Assembly (NCBI RefSeq): GCF_029360805.1
Contig: NZ_JARKNC010000008.1
Span: 434,001-498,000 of the forward strand
DNA: 64,000 bases
Source of the DNA: Daejeonella sp. JGW-45
Lineage (GTDB): Bacteria; Bacteroidota; Bacteroidia; Sphingobacteriales; Sphingobacteriaceae
Direction: 5' to 3'
Below are positions 45,679 to 53,341 of the stretch, piece by piece. How positions within the stretch are numbered: the stretch's first letter is position 1; each line of letters starts with the position of its first letter. The position numbers and the translations under genes were made by a program. Below the pieces are notes generated by a model. The model worked only from the letters and a program-made list of their open reading frames with translations. It had not been told where the DNA came from and did no database searches.

Positions 45679-45752
45679 TGCGCCCACCTGGGCTCGAACC
45701 AGGGACCAAAAGATTATGAGTCTTCTACTCTAACCAACTGAGCTATGGGCGC
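45679..45752 (-). tRNA. tRNA-Met (CAT anticodon)
   Basis: A complete cloverleaf: acceptor stem GCGCCCA with TGGGCGC, D arm AGCTCAGTTGGTTAGAGT, anticodon loop CTCATAA with CAT at 45718-45716, T arm CCTGGTTCGAGCCCAGG. The terminal CCA is not fully encoded (CC then T). It is probably elongator Met; a CAT anticodon also allows an Ile tRNA modified to read AUA. It marks the boundary of the mobile island. Confidence 0.9.
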
Positions 45753-45998
45753 CTTTGCCCGGCGTGGCTGAAGCAAAGCCGGGTTGTTGATTAAGGCTGC
45801 AATTTTACACAAATCCCCCGTAATTCTAAAATAGAATTTGCAAAAGTTTGAATTCGTTCCAGGGAGGGGCCATATAGCCTAGTGACAATCGAAATGTCGT
45901 TCTTGTGTCAGAATTCACAACAGGGAAACAGCCGTTGAAAATCTTCACCTTCTCTTCATCTTGCCTTCCTACCTTTATATTAAACTAAAAAATAAACT

Positions 45999-46529
45999 AT
46001 GAAAAAGTTAATTCTTTCAGCTGCAATCGCATTATTTACAGTAACTGCTTTTGCACAAACGAACAATGGCAAGAATAAAAACAAGCAGCACGAGCCTATG
46101 GAACAGAATTCCGACCGTGAGGCGAAAGATAAAACCAGGAAAGATAAGTCTGATAAAGACGATGCTGATCACAGTGTATATGACGTAAATCAGGACGGGG
46201 TTTTTTCTCCGGAGGAAAAGGAAGCCCGCAAAGCTGATAAAATGGCGCGCAAAGAAGCCCGTAAAGCTGAGCGCGACATGGACCGTAATGACGACGGCTT
46301 GCTGAACGGATCAACCGGGAAGGATAACCATGGCGGCAATGTAAGCGGTACCACGAGAGGTACTGATCTTCAGGGAAGGGAGAAAGGTGAGGCAGTGAGC
46401 GGAGTGGCCCGCACAAATGGAAGAGGCGGTGACAGGATCCAGCGCGGTGGTTACACAGGCAATCCTGGTAAAGCTGCCAGACCAGCCGGGTCCGGCAAAC
46501 CTACTGCCGTTGGTCGCAAAATGAAATAA
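45999..46529 (+). CDS. secreted EF-hand-like low-complexity protein
   Basis: 176 residues. Signal peptide (LILSAAIALFTVTAFAQ), then a highly charged Lys/Asp/Glu region with two EF-hand-like calcium loops (DVNQDGVFSPEE and DRNDDGLLNG), then a Gly/Arg-rich basic tail. It is probably a periplasmic Ca2+-binding protein. It stands alone, with its own terminator. Confidence 0.65.
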   Translation: MKKLILSAAIALFTVTAFAQTNNGKNKNKQHEPMEQNSDREAKDKTRKDKSDKDDADHSVYDVNQDGVFSPEEKEARKADKMARKEARKAERDMDRNDDGLLNGSTGKDNHGGNVSGTTRGTDLQGREKGEAVSGVARTNGRGGDRIQRGGYTGNPGKAARPAGSGKPTAVGRKMK

Positions 46530-46553
46530 TGATTGTTTAGGTTGATAGTGAAG

Positions 46554-46583
46554 GCCGCCCCCTAGTCAGGGGCGGCTTTTTTA
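46554..46583 (+). terminator. rho-independent terminator
   Basis: gccgcccc (46554-46561) pairs with ggggcggc (46569-46576) over a 7-base loop, followed by a run of T. It ends the EF-hand-like gene. Confidence 0.9.
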
Positions 46584-46952
46584 TTGTTAAATTATTGGTA
46601 ACTTATAGGATCAAACCTTCTCATGAAGAAGCAATTACCATGGTGTGCTACCTATGTGTCACTCATGATACCCTGACAAACCGGGGGCAAGCTTACGAGG
46701 CGAGCCAGGTGAAGATTCAGCTAATTTCTGCCGAAGCCTGGATCTTATTTAAGCAAGGTAAAATCGAGCAGAGATTAATAAATATCTCCACTCAAAAGGC
46801 ATCAGACCGGCCTGAGATCTCAAAAGCAATCGCTGCTCTGAATTGATATAAATAACAATCCTTATGGGATTGACAGAGCTGGCACATGCTGGTTCAAATC
46901 CATAACTTAGCGCCTCTGCAGTGATATAAGCACAGTTATACTAAGATATAGA

Positions 46953-47600
46953 ATGAACCTAAAGGAAATTAAAAACATCATCTTCGACTACGGCAATGTG
47001 ATCTTCATGATCGACTTTAAACGCACTCAGCACAGCTTTACTGAACTTGGAATAAAAAACGTCGAACGTTTTTTCGCGCATACGGGTCACGACCCACTTT
47101 TTGACAAATTCGAACAAGGGCTTATTTCCTCTGCGGAATTCAGAGACGGCATTCGCCGGATCACCGAAAAACCTGACCTGACTGATGAGCAGATCGACCG
47201 GGCCTGGAATACGCTGTTAATCGGTATAACTCCCGGGAATCACGATCTTTTACTTTCAGCAAAGAAGAAATACCGTACTTTTTTACTCAGCAACAACAAC
47301 GAGATCCATTATAAATGGATTATGGAATACCTCAAGAACGAATTTCACCTGCCTTCAAATGAGGTTTTCTTTGAGAAGGACTATTACTCGCATCTCATGA
47401 AAATGCGTAAACCAAATGCTGACATATTTCAGTTCGTTCTGGATGCCCATGATCTTAAACCGGCAGAAACCTTGTTTATTGACGACAGTCCGCAGCATAT
47501 CCGGACGGCCGCAAGCCTGGGACTGAACACGCATTTATTAACTGCTGACGAGACATTGGAGGAGTATATGTATTCGTCAGGGCTTTTAAGCAGGGAGTAA
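46953..47600 (+). CDS. HAD-superfamily hydrolase
   Basis: 215 residues. HAD motifs in order: IIFDYGNVIF (nucleophile Asp12), FLLSNNNEIH, the Lys in MRKPNADIFQF and FIDDSPQHIRTA. The all-helical cap follows motif I. Likely a small phosphatase of the haloacid dehalogenase/epoxide hydrolase-like subgroup; substrate unknown. Confidence 0.85.
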   Translation: MNLKEIKNIIFDYGNVIFMIDFKRTQHSFTELGIKNVERFFAHTGHDPLFDKFEQGLISSAEFRDGIRRITEKPDLTDEQIDRAWNTLLIGITPGNHDLLLSAKKKYRTFLLSNNNEIHYKWIMEYLKNEFHLPSNEVFFEKDYYSHLMKMRKPNADIFQFVLDAHDLKPAETLFIDDSPQHIRTAASLGLNTHLLTADETLEEYMYSSGLLSRE

Positions 47601-47603
47601 TGC

Positions 47604-47652
47604 AAAGGATAAGAAGCAGGAAGCATGGACGCGGGAGGCAAGAACCAAGCTC
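47604..47652. repeat. degenerate 7-bp-period repeat after HAD gene
   Basis: Starting near 47604 the sequence divides into purine-rich heptamers (aaggata, agaagca, ggaagca, tggacgc, gggaggc, aagaacc, aagctcc). Weak taken alone, but it matches the period of five stronger arrays in the next 16 kb. Confidence 0.4.
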
Positions 47653-47774
47653 CGTCGACTATTACACGGGCAACAAGGGTCAATATACCCCGCCGGAGCG
47701 GGCGGACTGAGGATAGAGAATTGTTCTTTTGGGATCTAAAACATTTCTCCAACGAGTCCTGTTATCCAGGTATT

Positions 47775-48089
47775 ATGGCAAATCCAATAGAACAACCGAC
47801 ACTTGTGGGAACCTTAAATAAGTTGAAAGCCGAGGGTTATACCCATGATTTCAACATCCACAATAACGAACTTAAAAGTGGTGATATCACCTTAAGCCCG
47901 AAAGAATTCGAGATAGTAAAAGTATACCGCTTTGAAGGTGCCAGCGACCCTGACGATAACTCAATCTTGTATGCCATCAGGGCACTGCATCACGATGTAA
48001 AGGGGACACTCATCAATGCTTACGGCACTTATGCAGACGAGAATGCGGATGACCTGTTAAGAAAGCTCGATACTCCGGTACCGGAGTAG
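47775..48089 (+). CDS. small conserved protein (YRFEGASDP family), chromosomal copy
   Basis: 104 residues from ATG 47775; the longer frame from 47625 crosses the heptamer repeat and is unlikely. Core motif VYRFEGASDPDDNSILYAIR and GTLINAYGTYADENADDL match the island protein at 34753-35058. No known catalytic motif. Confidence 0.7.
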   Translation: MANPIEQPTLVGTLNKLKAEGYTHDFNIHNNELKSGDITLSPKEFEIVKVYRFEGASDPDDNSILYAIRALHHDVKGTLINAYGTYADENADDLLRKLDTPVPE

Positions 48090-48137
48090 GTATCGGGTAT
48101 GAGGATTCGAATTTAAATTTTGAATTGCGCTGCAATT

Positions 48138-49373
48138 TTACGGGCGTGGTATAGAGGTCCCCCGCTTTCGCGGGGATCTTCGCCTCTGTTCCTTCACAAT
48201 AAGCTTCAACTCGCGCCCCATTTGCCCGGCGACTGAAGTATTCTCTTCCGCCCGGCGGAACAAATAGGGCATAACTGCTTTCACAGGGCCGTAAGGCACG
48301 TATTTTGCGACGTTGTACCCGGAGGCGGCGAGGTTAAAGCTCAAATTATCGCTCATGCCTAACAGCTGAGAGAAATAAACGTGATCGTGATCATGCTTGA
48401 TCTTCTTTTTATCCAGAAGCTCAGCAAGTAAGCGGCAGCTCTCTTCATTATGAGTGCCCGCTACGAAAGCAAGGGTATTGAGATGGCTTACGCAGAATCT
48501 CAGGGCGTCATTATAATCCTGGTCCGTTTCTTCTTTCGTAGCGTTTATGGGAGATGGATAAGCCATTTCAATTGCTCTCTTCCTCTCCTTTTCCATGTAT
48601 GCCCCGCGAACTAATTTTGCTCCTAAAATAAACCCTTCGGTAAAAGCCAGCTTGGTGTCTTCCTTGAGACATTCCAGTACGTTACTGCGGTATAGCTGGT
48701 AGGTATTGTAAACGATTGGTTGATTCTGGTTATACCGCCGCATCATTTCCAGTGCCAGCTCATCGATACTATCCTGGATCCAGGTTTCTTCCGCATCGAT
48801 CATCACTCTTACACTTTTTTCATGGGCCAGGGAACATATCCTGTTTATCCGGTTTGAAACTCTCCCGAACTCAGCTTTCTCAGCTTCATTAAGTGCTCCC
48901 CTGGCATCCCGTTTCGCTATAAGGTCGAACCTGCCCAGGCCTGTAACTTTAAATACGGTAAGCGGAATACGGGCATCGCCGTCGGCACGGTTTATAGTAT
49001 TTACGATCTCTTCGCAGGTAGCCTCAAAAGCCTTTTCATCGTCTTCCCCTTCCACAGAATAATCCAGGATCGAACCTACCCTTCCCTTATGCAGCTGACT
49101 AATGGTCGCTTCACATTCTTCAATGGTTTCACCGCCGCAAAAATGCTTGAATATGGTAGCTTTAATCAGGGGCTTTATTGGTAAATGGATGAACATCGCA
49201 AACCTCGTCAGCGGCGGACCGATCGTGGTAAGCAGCCTCACGCTGATGATCTTAAACAGCCAATAGGCACGCCGCAGATCGGAATTTGATTTCCCTCTGA
49301 AGGCAATTTCTGTATTATCGAAGTCGGGCGACCCGTTGGATGGTCTTAATTGGTTAGCATCAGGATTGTGCAT
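48138..49373 (-). CDS. proline dehydrogenase
   Basis: 411 residues from ATG 49373 (MHNPDANQLRPSNGSP). A TATCTTTG box lies 4 bases upstream, which fits this start better than a frame extended to 49472. The TIM-barrel motifs include MIDAEETWIQ, TYQLYRSN, GAKLVRGAYMEKER and VAGTHNEES, with a C-terminal VPYGPVKAVMPYLFRRAEEN. It oxidises proline to pyrroline-5-carboxylate with FAD. Divergent from the S4 protein/aroB pair. Confidence 0.85.
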   Translation of the reverse strand: MHNPDANQLRPSNGSPDFDNTEIAFRGKSNSDLRRAYWLFKIISVRLLTTIGPPLTRFAMFIHLPIKPLIKATIFKHFCGGETIEECEATISQLHKGRVGSILDYSVEGEDDEKAFEATCEEIVNTINRADGDARIPLTVFKVTGLGRFDLIAKRDARGALNEAEKAEFGRVSNRINRICSLAHEKSVRVMIDAEETWIQDSIDELALEMMRRYNQNQPIVYNTYQLYRSNVLECLKEDTKLAFTEGFILGAKLVRGAYMEKERKRAIEMAYPSPINATKEETDQDYNDALRFCVSHLNTLAFVAGTHNEESCRLLAELLDKKKIKHDHDHVYFSQLLGMSDNLSFNLAASGYNVAKYVPYGPVKAVMPYLFRRAEENTSVAGQMGRELKLIVKEQRRRSPRKRGTSIPRP

Positions 49374-49391
49374 TGGACAAAGATAGCAATG

Positions 49392-49490
49392 GAAGCGAGA
49401 AACGAGAAACGAGATGCGAAAGACGAGAAGCAAGAGATGGGATTTGAGGCGGGAACAAAGATTAAAGAGCAAAGACGTCTACAAGACGTC
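49392..49490. repeat. degenerate heptamer array, purine arm
   Basis: About 14 consecutive 7-bp units such as gaagcga, gaaacga, gaaacga, gatgcga, aagacga, gaagcaa, ending acaaaga, ttaaaga, gcaaaga. The purine-rich orientation is mirrored by a pyrimidine-rich array 60 bp further on (49552-49600). Confidence 0.7.
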
Positions 49491-49551
49491 AAAACTGGCC
49501 GTACGATAGTTCTTCTTTTCCATCCAGCCTCGTTCGATTGGTATTTATGCA

Positions 49552-49600
49552 GTCTTTGTTCTTTGTTCCTTATTCTTTACTCCTATTTCCTAACTTTGCC
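49552..49600. repeat. degenerate heptamer array, pyrimidine arm
   Basis: Units gtctttg, ttctttg, ttcctta, ttcttta, ctcctat, ttcctaa, ctttgcc run right up to the start of the S4 gene. The last two units create the box TAACTTTG, so the array seems to overlap a promoter. Confidence 0.65.
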
Positions 49601-49603
49601 CCC

Positions 49604-49810
49604 ATGCTTGATTTCAAATTAGAGGGAGAATTTATCCAGCTTATCCAACTGCTCAAGGCAACAAACCTTGTCGCAAGCGGCGGCGAAGCCCAGATGGTTG
49701 TTTTAGATGGATTGGTGAAATGTAACGGTGAGGTGGATTATCGTAAACGGTTAAAAGTACGTCGCGGGGATATCATTGAATTCAATGGCACAAAAATAAA
49801 TGTACAATGA
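49604..49810 (+). CDS. small S4 RNA-binding domain protein
   Basis: 68 residues from ATG 49604. One S4 domain (LKATNLVASGGEAQMVVLDG, VKCNGEVDYRKRLKVRRGDI), as in YbcJ/RqcP-like proteins that bind rRNA or tRNA. TAACTTTG (49591-49598) sits five bases before the ATG, suggesting a leaderless or very short-leader mRNA. Stop overlaps the start of aroB. Confidence 0.8.
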   Translation: MLDFKLEGEFIQLIQLLKATNLVASGGEAQMVVLDGLVKCNGEVDYRKRLKVRRGDIIEFNGTKINVQ

Positions 49811-50862
49811 AGCCTATCAGCAGTATAAGTTACCCTATCTATTTTCAGGACAGTCTCGGAGAGTTAAACAATTTCATTTCTGAGAACAATTACTCTAAAG
49901 TTTTTATACTGGCCGACAGCAATACAGAGATTCACTGCCTGCCCGCAGTCCAGGATGTTTTAAAGGACATTGATTACGACCTGATCGAGGTAACTCCCGG
50001 TGAAGAAAATAAAAATATAGACTTCTGTATAGGCATCTGGAGGATGCTTCTTGATTTTGGTGCCGAGCGGAGCAGTCTGATGATAAATCTGGGTGGAGGG
50101 GTAATAACCGACATGGGAGGATTTGCTGCGTCTACATTTAAACGGGGAATTGATTTTGTGCAGGTTCCTACTACCTTGCTTTCGCAGGTTGACGCCTCGG
50201 TAGGCGGAAAGACGGGCATTGACATGGACAGTGTAAAAAATATCATAGGCACATTCACCCAGCCTAAAGCAGTTTTTATACACACCGGTTTCCTTAGTAC
50301 CCTTGACGAGCGAGAGATCCGGTCGGGATTCGCAGAGGTAATTAAACATGGCTTAATCTATGACCGTTCGCTCTTCGAAAAAGTAAGAACCGCGGGACCT
50401 GAAGGCCTGAATGACGACATTATCTACAGGTCTGTTGAAATAAAGAACGAAGTTGTTAAAGAAGATCCCTTCGAAAAAGGATTGCGCAAGATCCTCAATT
50501 TCGGCCATACCATCGGGCACGCGGTTGAAAGCTATTCATTAAGCCATGGTCATTCTCCGCTTTTACACGGAGAAGCTATAGCTATTGGTTTTATATGCGA
50601 AGCTTATCTTTCATTTAAGAAAAATGGGCTGAGCCAGGCAGACCTGGATGAAACTGTAGCCGCGATAAGGGCAGTGTACCCTGTGTACAATCTTAAAAAA
50701 GAAACCTACCCCGCCCTGCTCGACATCATGAAGAATGATAAGAAGAATAGCGGGGGGAATATCAGTTTTTCTTTATTGAGTGAAATCGGAACGTGTGGGT
50801 TTGATGTTTTTTGTACGGAAGAGGAGATATTCGAGAGCCTGGACTATTATAGTTCTAAGTGA
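49807..50862 (+). CDS. aroB: 3-dehydroquinate synthase
   Basis: 351 residues. Motifs include the NAD-binding SLMINLGGGVITDMGGFAA, FVQVPTTLLSQVDASVGGKT and the metal-binding FGHTIGHAVES with HGEAIAIG. Converts DAHP to 3-dehydroquinate, the second shikimate step. Translation is coupled to the S4 gene by an ATGA overlap. A repeat block separates it from the pheA operon. Confidence 0.95.
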   Translation: MKPISSISYPIYFQDSLGELNNFISENNYSKVFILADSNTEIHCLPAVQDVLKDIDYDLIEVTPGEENKNIDFCIGIWRMLLDFGAERSSLMINLGGGVITDMGGFAASTFKRGIDFVQVPTTLLSQVDASVGGKTGIDMDSVKNIIGTFTQPKAVFIHTGFLSTLDEREIRSGFAEVIKHGLIYDRSLFEKVRTAGPEGLNDDIIYRSVEIKNEVVKEDPFEKGLRKILNFGHTIGHAVESYSLSHGHSPLLHGEAIAIGFICEAYLSFKKNGLSQADLDETVAAIRAVYPVYNLKKETYPALLDIMKNDKKNSGGNISFSLLSEIGTCGFDVFCTEEEIFESLDYYSSK

Positions 50863-51135
50863 TACGTTGTACGTTTTACGTCTGGGCGGATAACAGAGCG
50901 TTTAGAAACGTACAACGTATAACGTAAAACTTATCACTTTCCCCCGGGCGGATAACAGAGCGTTTAGAAACGTACAACGTATCACGTAAAACTTATCACT
51001 TTCCCCGGGCGGATAACAGAGCGTTTAGAAACGTACAACGTATCACGTAAAACTTATCACTTTCCCCCGGGCGGATAACACAGCGTTTAGAAACGTACAA
51101 CGTATCACGTAGAACGTATAACTCCCCCGGGGCGG
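50861..51135. repeat. 62-bp tandem repeat, four copies, with heptamer arms
   Basis: Unit starts gggcggataacagagcg at 50884, 50946, 51007 and 51069, with a partial fifth at 51130 (spacing 61-62 bp). Inside each unit a 7-bp period is plain (gaaacgt, acaacgt, ataacgt, aaaactt). Just before the block, gatacgt, tgtacgt, tttacgt (50861-50881) form the opposite arm, so aroB's transcript ends in a large foldback. No gene lies in 50863-51213. Confidence 0.8.
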
Positions 51136-51167
51136 CCGCAGTAGCAAATAATATTTTCATTTTTATC

Positions 51168-51197
51168 TTGACAAAGAGAAATAACTTTGTACATTTG
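51168..51197 (+). promoter_or_regulatory. promoter of the pheA operon
   Basis: TTG at 51168-51170 and TACATTTG at 51190-51197, separated by 19 bases, match the Bacteroidota -33/-7 consensus (TTTG / TAnnTTTG). A second overlapping box TAACTTTG (51182-51189) has no matching -33 element. Transcription would start about 10 bases before the leader peptide. Confidence 0.7.
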
Positions 51198-51213
51198 GCA
51201 CACAGAACAAAAA

Positions 51214-51264
51214 ATGAACATTAACAACACATATTACTTCGCTTATTTTTACTATCCACAGTAA
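51214..51264 (+). CDS. attenuator leader peptide rich in Tyr and Phe
   Basis: A 16-codon ORF encodes MNINNTYYFAYFYYPQ, with five Tyr and two Phe among eight consecutive codons. It lies directly after a promoter and before a terminator and the prephenate dehydratase gene. This is the arrangement of pheL-type leader peptides, where ribosome stalling reports aromatic amino acid shortage. It is too short for normal gene finding. Confidence 0.8.
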   Translation: MNINNTYYFAYFYYPQ

Positions 51265-51266
51265 GA

Positions 51267-51336
51267 GCGGGGAGAATATGCAATAATCTATAAAGAAATT
51301 AGCACAAAGTCCCTGCCGCAAGCAGGGACTTTTTTT
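51267..51336 (+). promoter_or_regulatory. transcription attenuator (antiterminator/terminator)
   Basis: Terminator: aaagtccctgc (51306-51316) with gcagggacttt (51322-51332), then T-run to 51336. Antiterminator: gcgggga (51267-51273), just after the leader stop codon, can pair with tccctgc (51310-51316), the left arm of the terminator. A ribosome finishing the leader would cover the first element and let the terminator form; a stall at Tyr/Phe codons would free it. Ends 10 bases before pheA. Confidence 0.8.
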
Positions 51337-51346
51337 ATGAAATAAA

Positions 51347-52174
51347 ATGCAGAAGAAACGCGTAGCAATTCAGGGTACAAGGGCGTCTTTCCACGAAGAG
51401 GCAGCATTCAAGTTTTTCGGTACAGATATCGAAACAGTAGAATGCGACTCATTCAAGAGAACCTGTGATGTTCTTAAACAAAAGCAGGCCGATTATGTCG
51501 TTATGGCTATTGAAAACTCAATAGCTGGAAGTTTACTTCCTAATTATACCCTGCTTCGCGAATACAACTTCCCTATTGTCGGCGAAGTTTACCTGCCCAT
51601 ACAATTACATTTACTGGCATTGCCAGGGGTGAAATTCGAGGATATTAAGTACGTAACCTCGCACCCGATCGCGATTCGCCAGTGCAGCGACTTCCTGGAC
51701 GAGTATCCTCAGCTGAAGGTAATTGAAAGCTCAGATACCGCGGCCTGTGCTAAAAAGATCCGTGAAGAAAACCTGACAGATACCGTGGCCATTGCAAACA
51801 GCCTCGCTGCAAAACTGTACGACCTGGAAGTTATGGAAAGGAGGATCGAGTCTAATAAAAAGAATTATACGCGTTTCCTGATCCTGACGGATAAGGCAGT
51901 AGAAAATGCTTCATTTAACAAAGCATCCCTGAGCTTTCAGGTTGGTAACTCGGTTGGCTCGCTGGCAGAAGTCCTAAATATACTTTCGGATCATCAGATC
52001 AACCTGAGCAAGATCCAGTCGATGCCGGTGCTGGGAAAACGAAATGAATATAATTTCTATGTCGATGTGGAGTGGAAAAGCCAGCCCGATTATGATGCTG
52101 CCATCCGCAAGGTTTTGAAGCATACAGTGAACTTTACGATTATGGGCGAGTACGTCAAGAATGATAAAGTTTAA
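51347..52174 (+). CDS. pheA: prephenate dehydratase
   Basis: 275 residues. The catalytic domain has GTRASFHEEAA, AIENSIAGSLLPNY and KKNYTRFLIL (Thr-Arg-Phe motif); the ACT domain follows from about residue 195 (VGSLAEVLNILSDHQINLSK). Makes phenylpyruvate from prephenate; the ACT domain gives feedback control by Phe. First structural gene behind the Tyr/Phe attenuator. Confidence 0.93.
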   Translation: MQKKRVAIQGTRASFHEEAAFKFFGTDIETVECDSFKRTCDVLKQKQADYVVMAIENSIAGSLLPNYTLLREYNFPIVGEVYLPIQLHLLALPGVKFEDIKYVTSHPIAIRQCSDFLDEYPQLKVIESSDTAACAKKIREENLTDTVAIANSLAAKLYDLEVMERRIESNKKNYTRFLILTDKAVENASFNKASLSFQVGNSVGSLAEVLNILSDHQINLSKIQSMPVLGKRNEYNFYVDVEWKSQPDYDAAIRKVLKHTVNFTIMGEYVKNDKV

Positions 52175-52177
52175 AAG

Positions 52178-52226
52178 GAACTTAAAATTTACTGCTTATA
52201 ACTTACTACTTACAACTTATACAAAA
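52178..52226. repeat. heptamer array between pheA and DAHP synthase
   Basis: Units ggaactt, aaaattt, actgctt, ataactt, actactt, acaactt, atacaaa occupy nearly the whole 57-bp gap. The period is 7 bp, with aactt as common core. Confidence 0.65.
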
Positions 52227-52231
52227 ATAAA

Positions 52232-53341
52232 ATGAAACTTAATTTAAAACTACAGCCAATTAGTACATGGCTTAATCAAACAAGTGAGCCATTATTAATC
52301 GCGGGGCCTTGTAGTGCAGAAACAGAAGATCAATTACTGGCAACAGCACACTTAATTGCGAAAACAGGAAAAGCATCAGTTCTTAGAGCTGGTATATGGA
52401 AACCGCGCACCCGTCCGGGAGAGTTTGAAGGTATTGGAAGTATTGGATTAGAATGGTTAAAACGCGCTAAGGCAGAAACCGGATTACCTACAGCCGTTGA
52501 AGTTGCCACGGCAAAACATGTTGAAGAAGCGCTGGCTGCTGGCGTGGATATCCTTTGGGTTGGAGCACGTTCTACGGTAAATCCTTTTACTGTTCAGGAA
52601 ATTGCTGATGCCCTGAAAGGCGTTGACATCCCGGTGATGGTGAAGAACCCGGTAAACCCTGACCTGCAATTATGGATCGGTGCTTTAGAGCGTATTAACA
52701 ACGCAGGCATCACTAAGCTGGCGGCTATTCATCGCGGCTTCTCATCGTTTGAGAAAACTGCCTTCCGTAACGAGCCGATGTGGGAACTTGCTATCCAGCT
52801 TAAAACCCTTTGCCCGGAGCTTCCAATCATTAATGATCCCAGCCACATTTGCGGTAACCGCGAACTGATCCCATACATTTCTCAAAAAGCACTTGATATG
52901 GACATGCAGGGATTGATGATCGAATCACACCTTGACCCTTCAGTGGCGTGGACAGATGCGAAACAACAGCTAACTCCTGCTGCCCTGGCTGAATTAATGG
53001 ACCACCTTACATTGCGTAAACCAGAGATCAGGGATAAAGAATTTACCGATAAACTGGCTTCTCTAAGAGAAAGCATTGATAGAATAGACGACCAGATCAT
53101 CCAAAAAATTGCTGAACGGATGCAGGTCGTTCAAAAGATCGGCGAATACAAGAGAGATAATGGCGTAACCATTCTTCAGGTTAACCGCTGGGACCAGATC
53201 ATGCACAAGAGGAGCGCTTTTGCAAGTGCATTAAAGCTTGATCTTAACTTTACAGGAAAATTCCTTGAGCTGATCCATAGCGAATCTATTCGCAAGCAAA
53301 CTGAGATCATGAACGACAAACCGGTTGTTGAAGAAAAATGA
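52232..53341 (+). CDS. DAHP synthase fused to chorismate mutase (AroQ type)
   Basis: 369 residues. The N-terminal type I DAHP synthase domain (LIAGPCSAETEDQ, VLRAGIWKPRTRPGEFEGIG, VMVKNPVNPDL, IINDPSHICG) is followed from about residue 275 by a helical chorismate mutase domain (LASLRESIDRIDDQIIQKIA, VQKIGEYKR). It makes DAHP from PEP and erythrose 4-phosphate and converts chorismate to prephenate, which lets the C-terminal domain regulate the first step. Overlaps aroA by 4 bp. Confidence 0.93.
   Translation: MKLNLKLQPISTWLNQTSEPLLIAGPCSAETEDQLLATAHLIAKTGKASVLRAGIWKPRTRPGEFEGIGSIGLEWLKRAKAETGLPTAVEVATAKHVEEALAAGVDILWVGARSTVNPFTVQEIADALKGVDIPVMVKNPVNPDLQLWIGALERINNAGITKLAAIHRGFSSFEKTAFRNEPMWELAIQLKTLCPELPIINDPSHICGNRELIPYISQKALDMDMQGLMIESHLDPSVAWTDAKQQLTPAALAELMDHLTLRKPEIRDKEFTDKLASLRESIDRIDDQIIQKIAERMQVVQKIGEYKRDNGVTILQVNRWDQIMHKRSAFASALKLDLNFTGKFLELIHSESIRKQTEIMNDKPVVEEK

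Noticed and set aside
46595-46846. 83-codon frame after the EF-hand-like gene
   Set aside because: Starts with TTG close after a terminator, resembles no family and has no promoter or ribosome site; I cannot support it as a gene.
46861-46910. T-arm-like sequence ggttcaaatcc suggesting a tRNA
   Set aside because: No matching acceptor stem, D arm or anticodon arm can be folded around it; at best a tiny remnant or chance.
50884-51135. Possible CRISPR array
   Set aside because: The copies are contiguous 62-bp units without variable spacers, and no cas genes are present.
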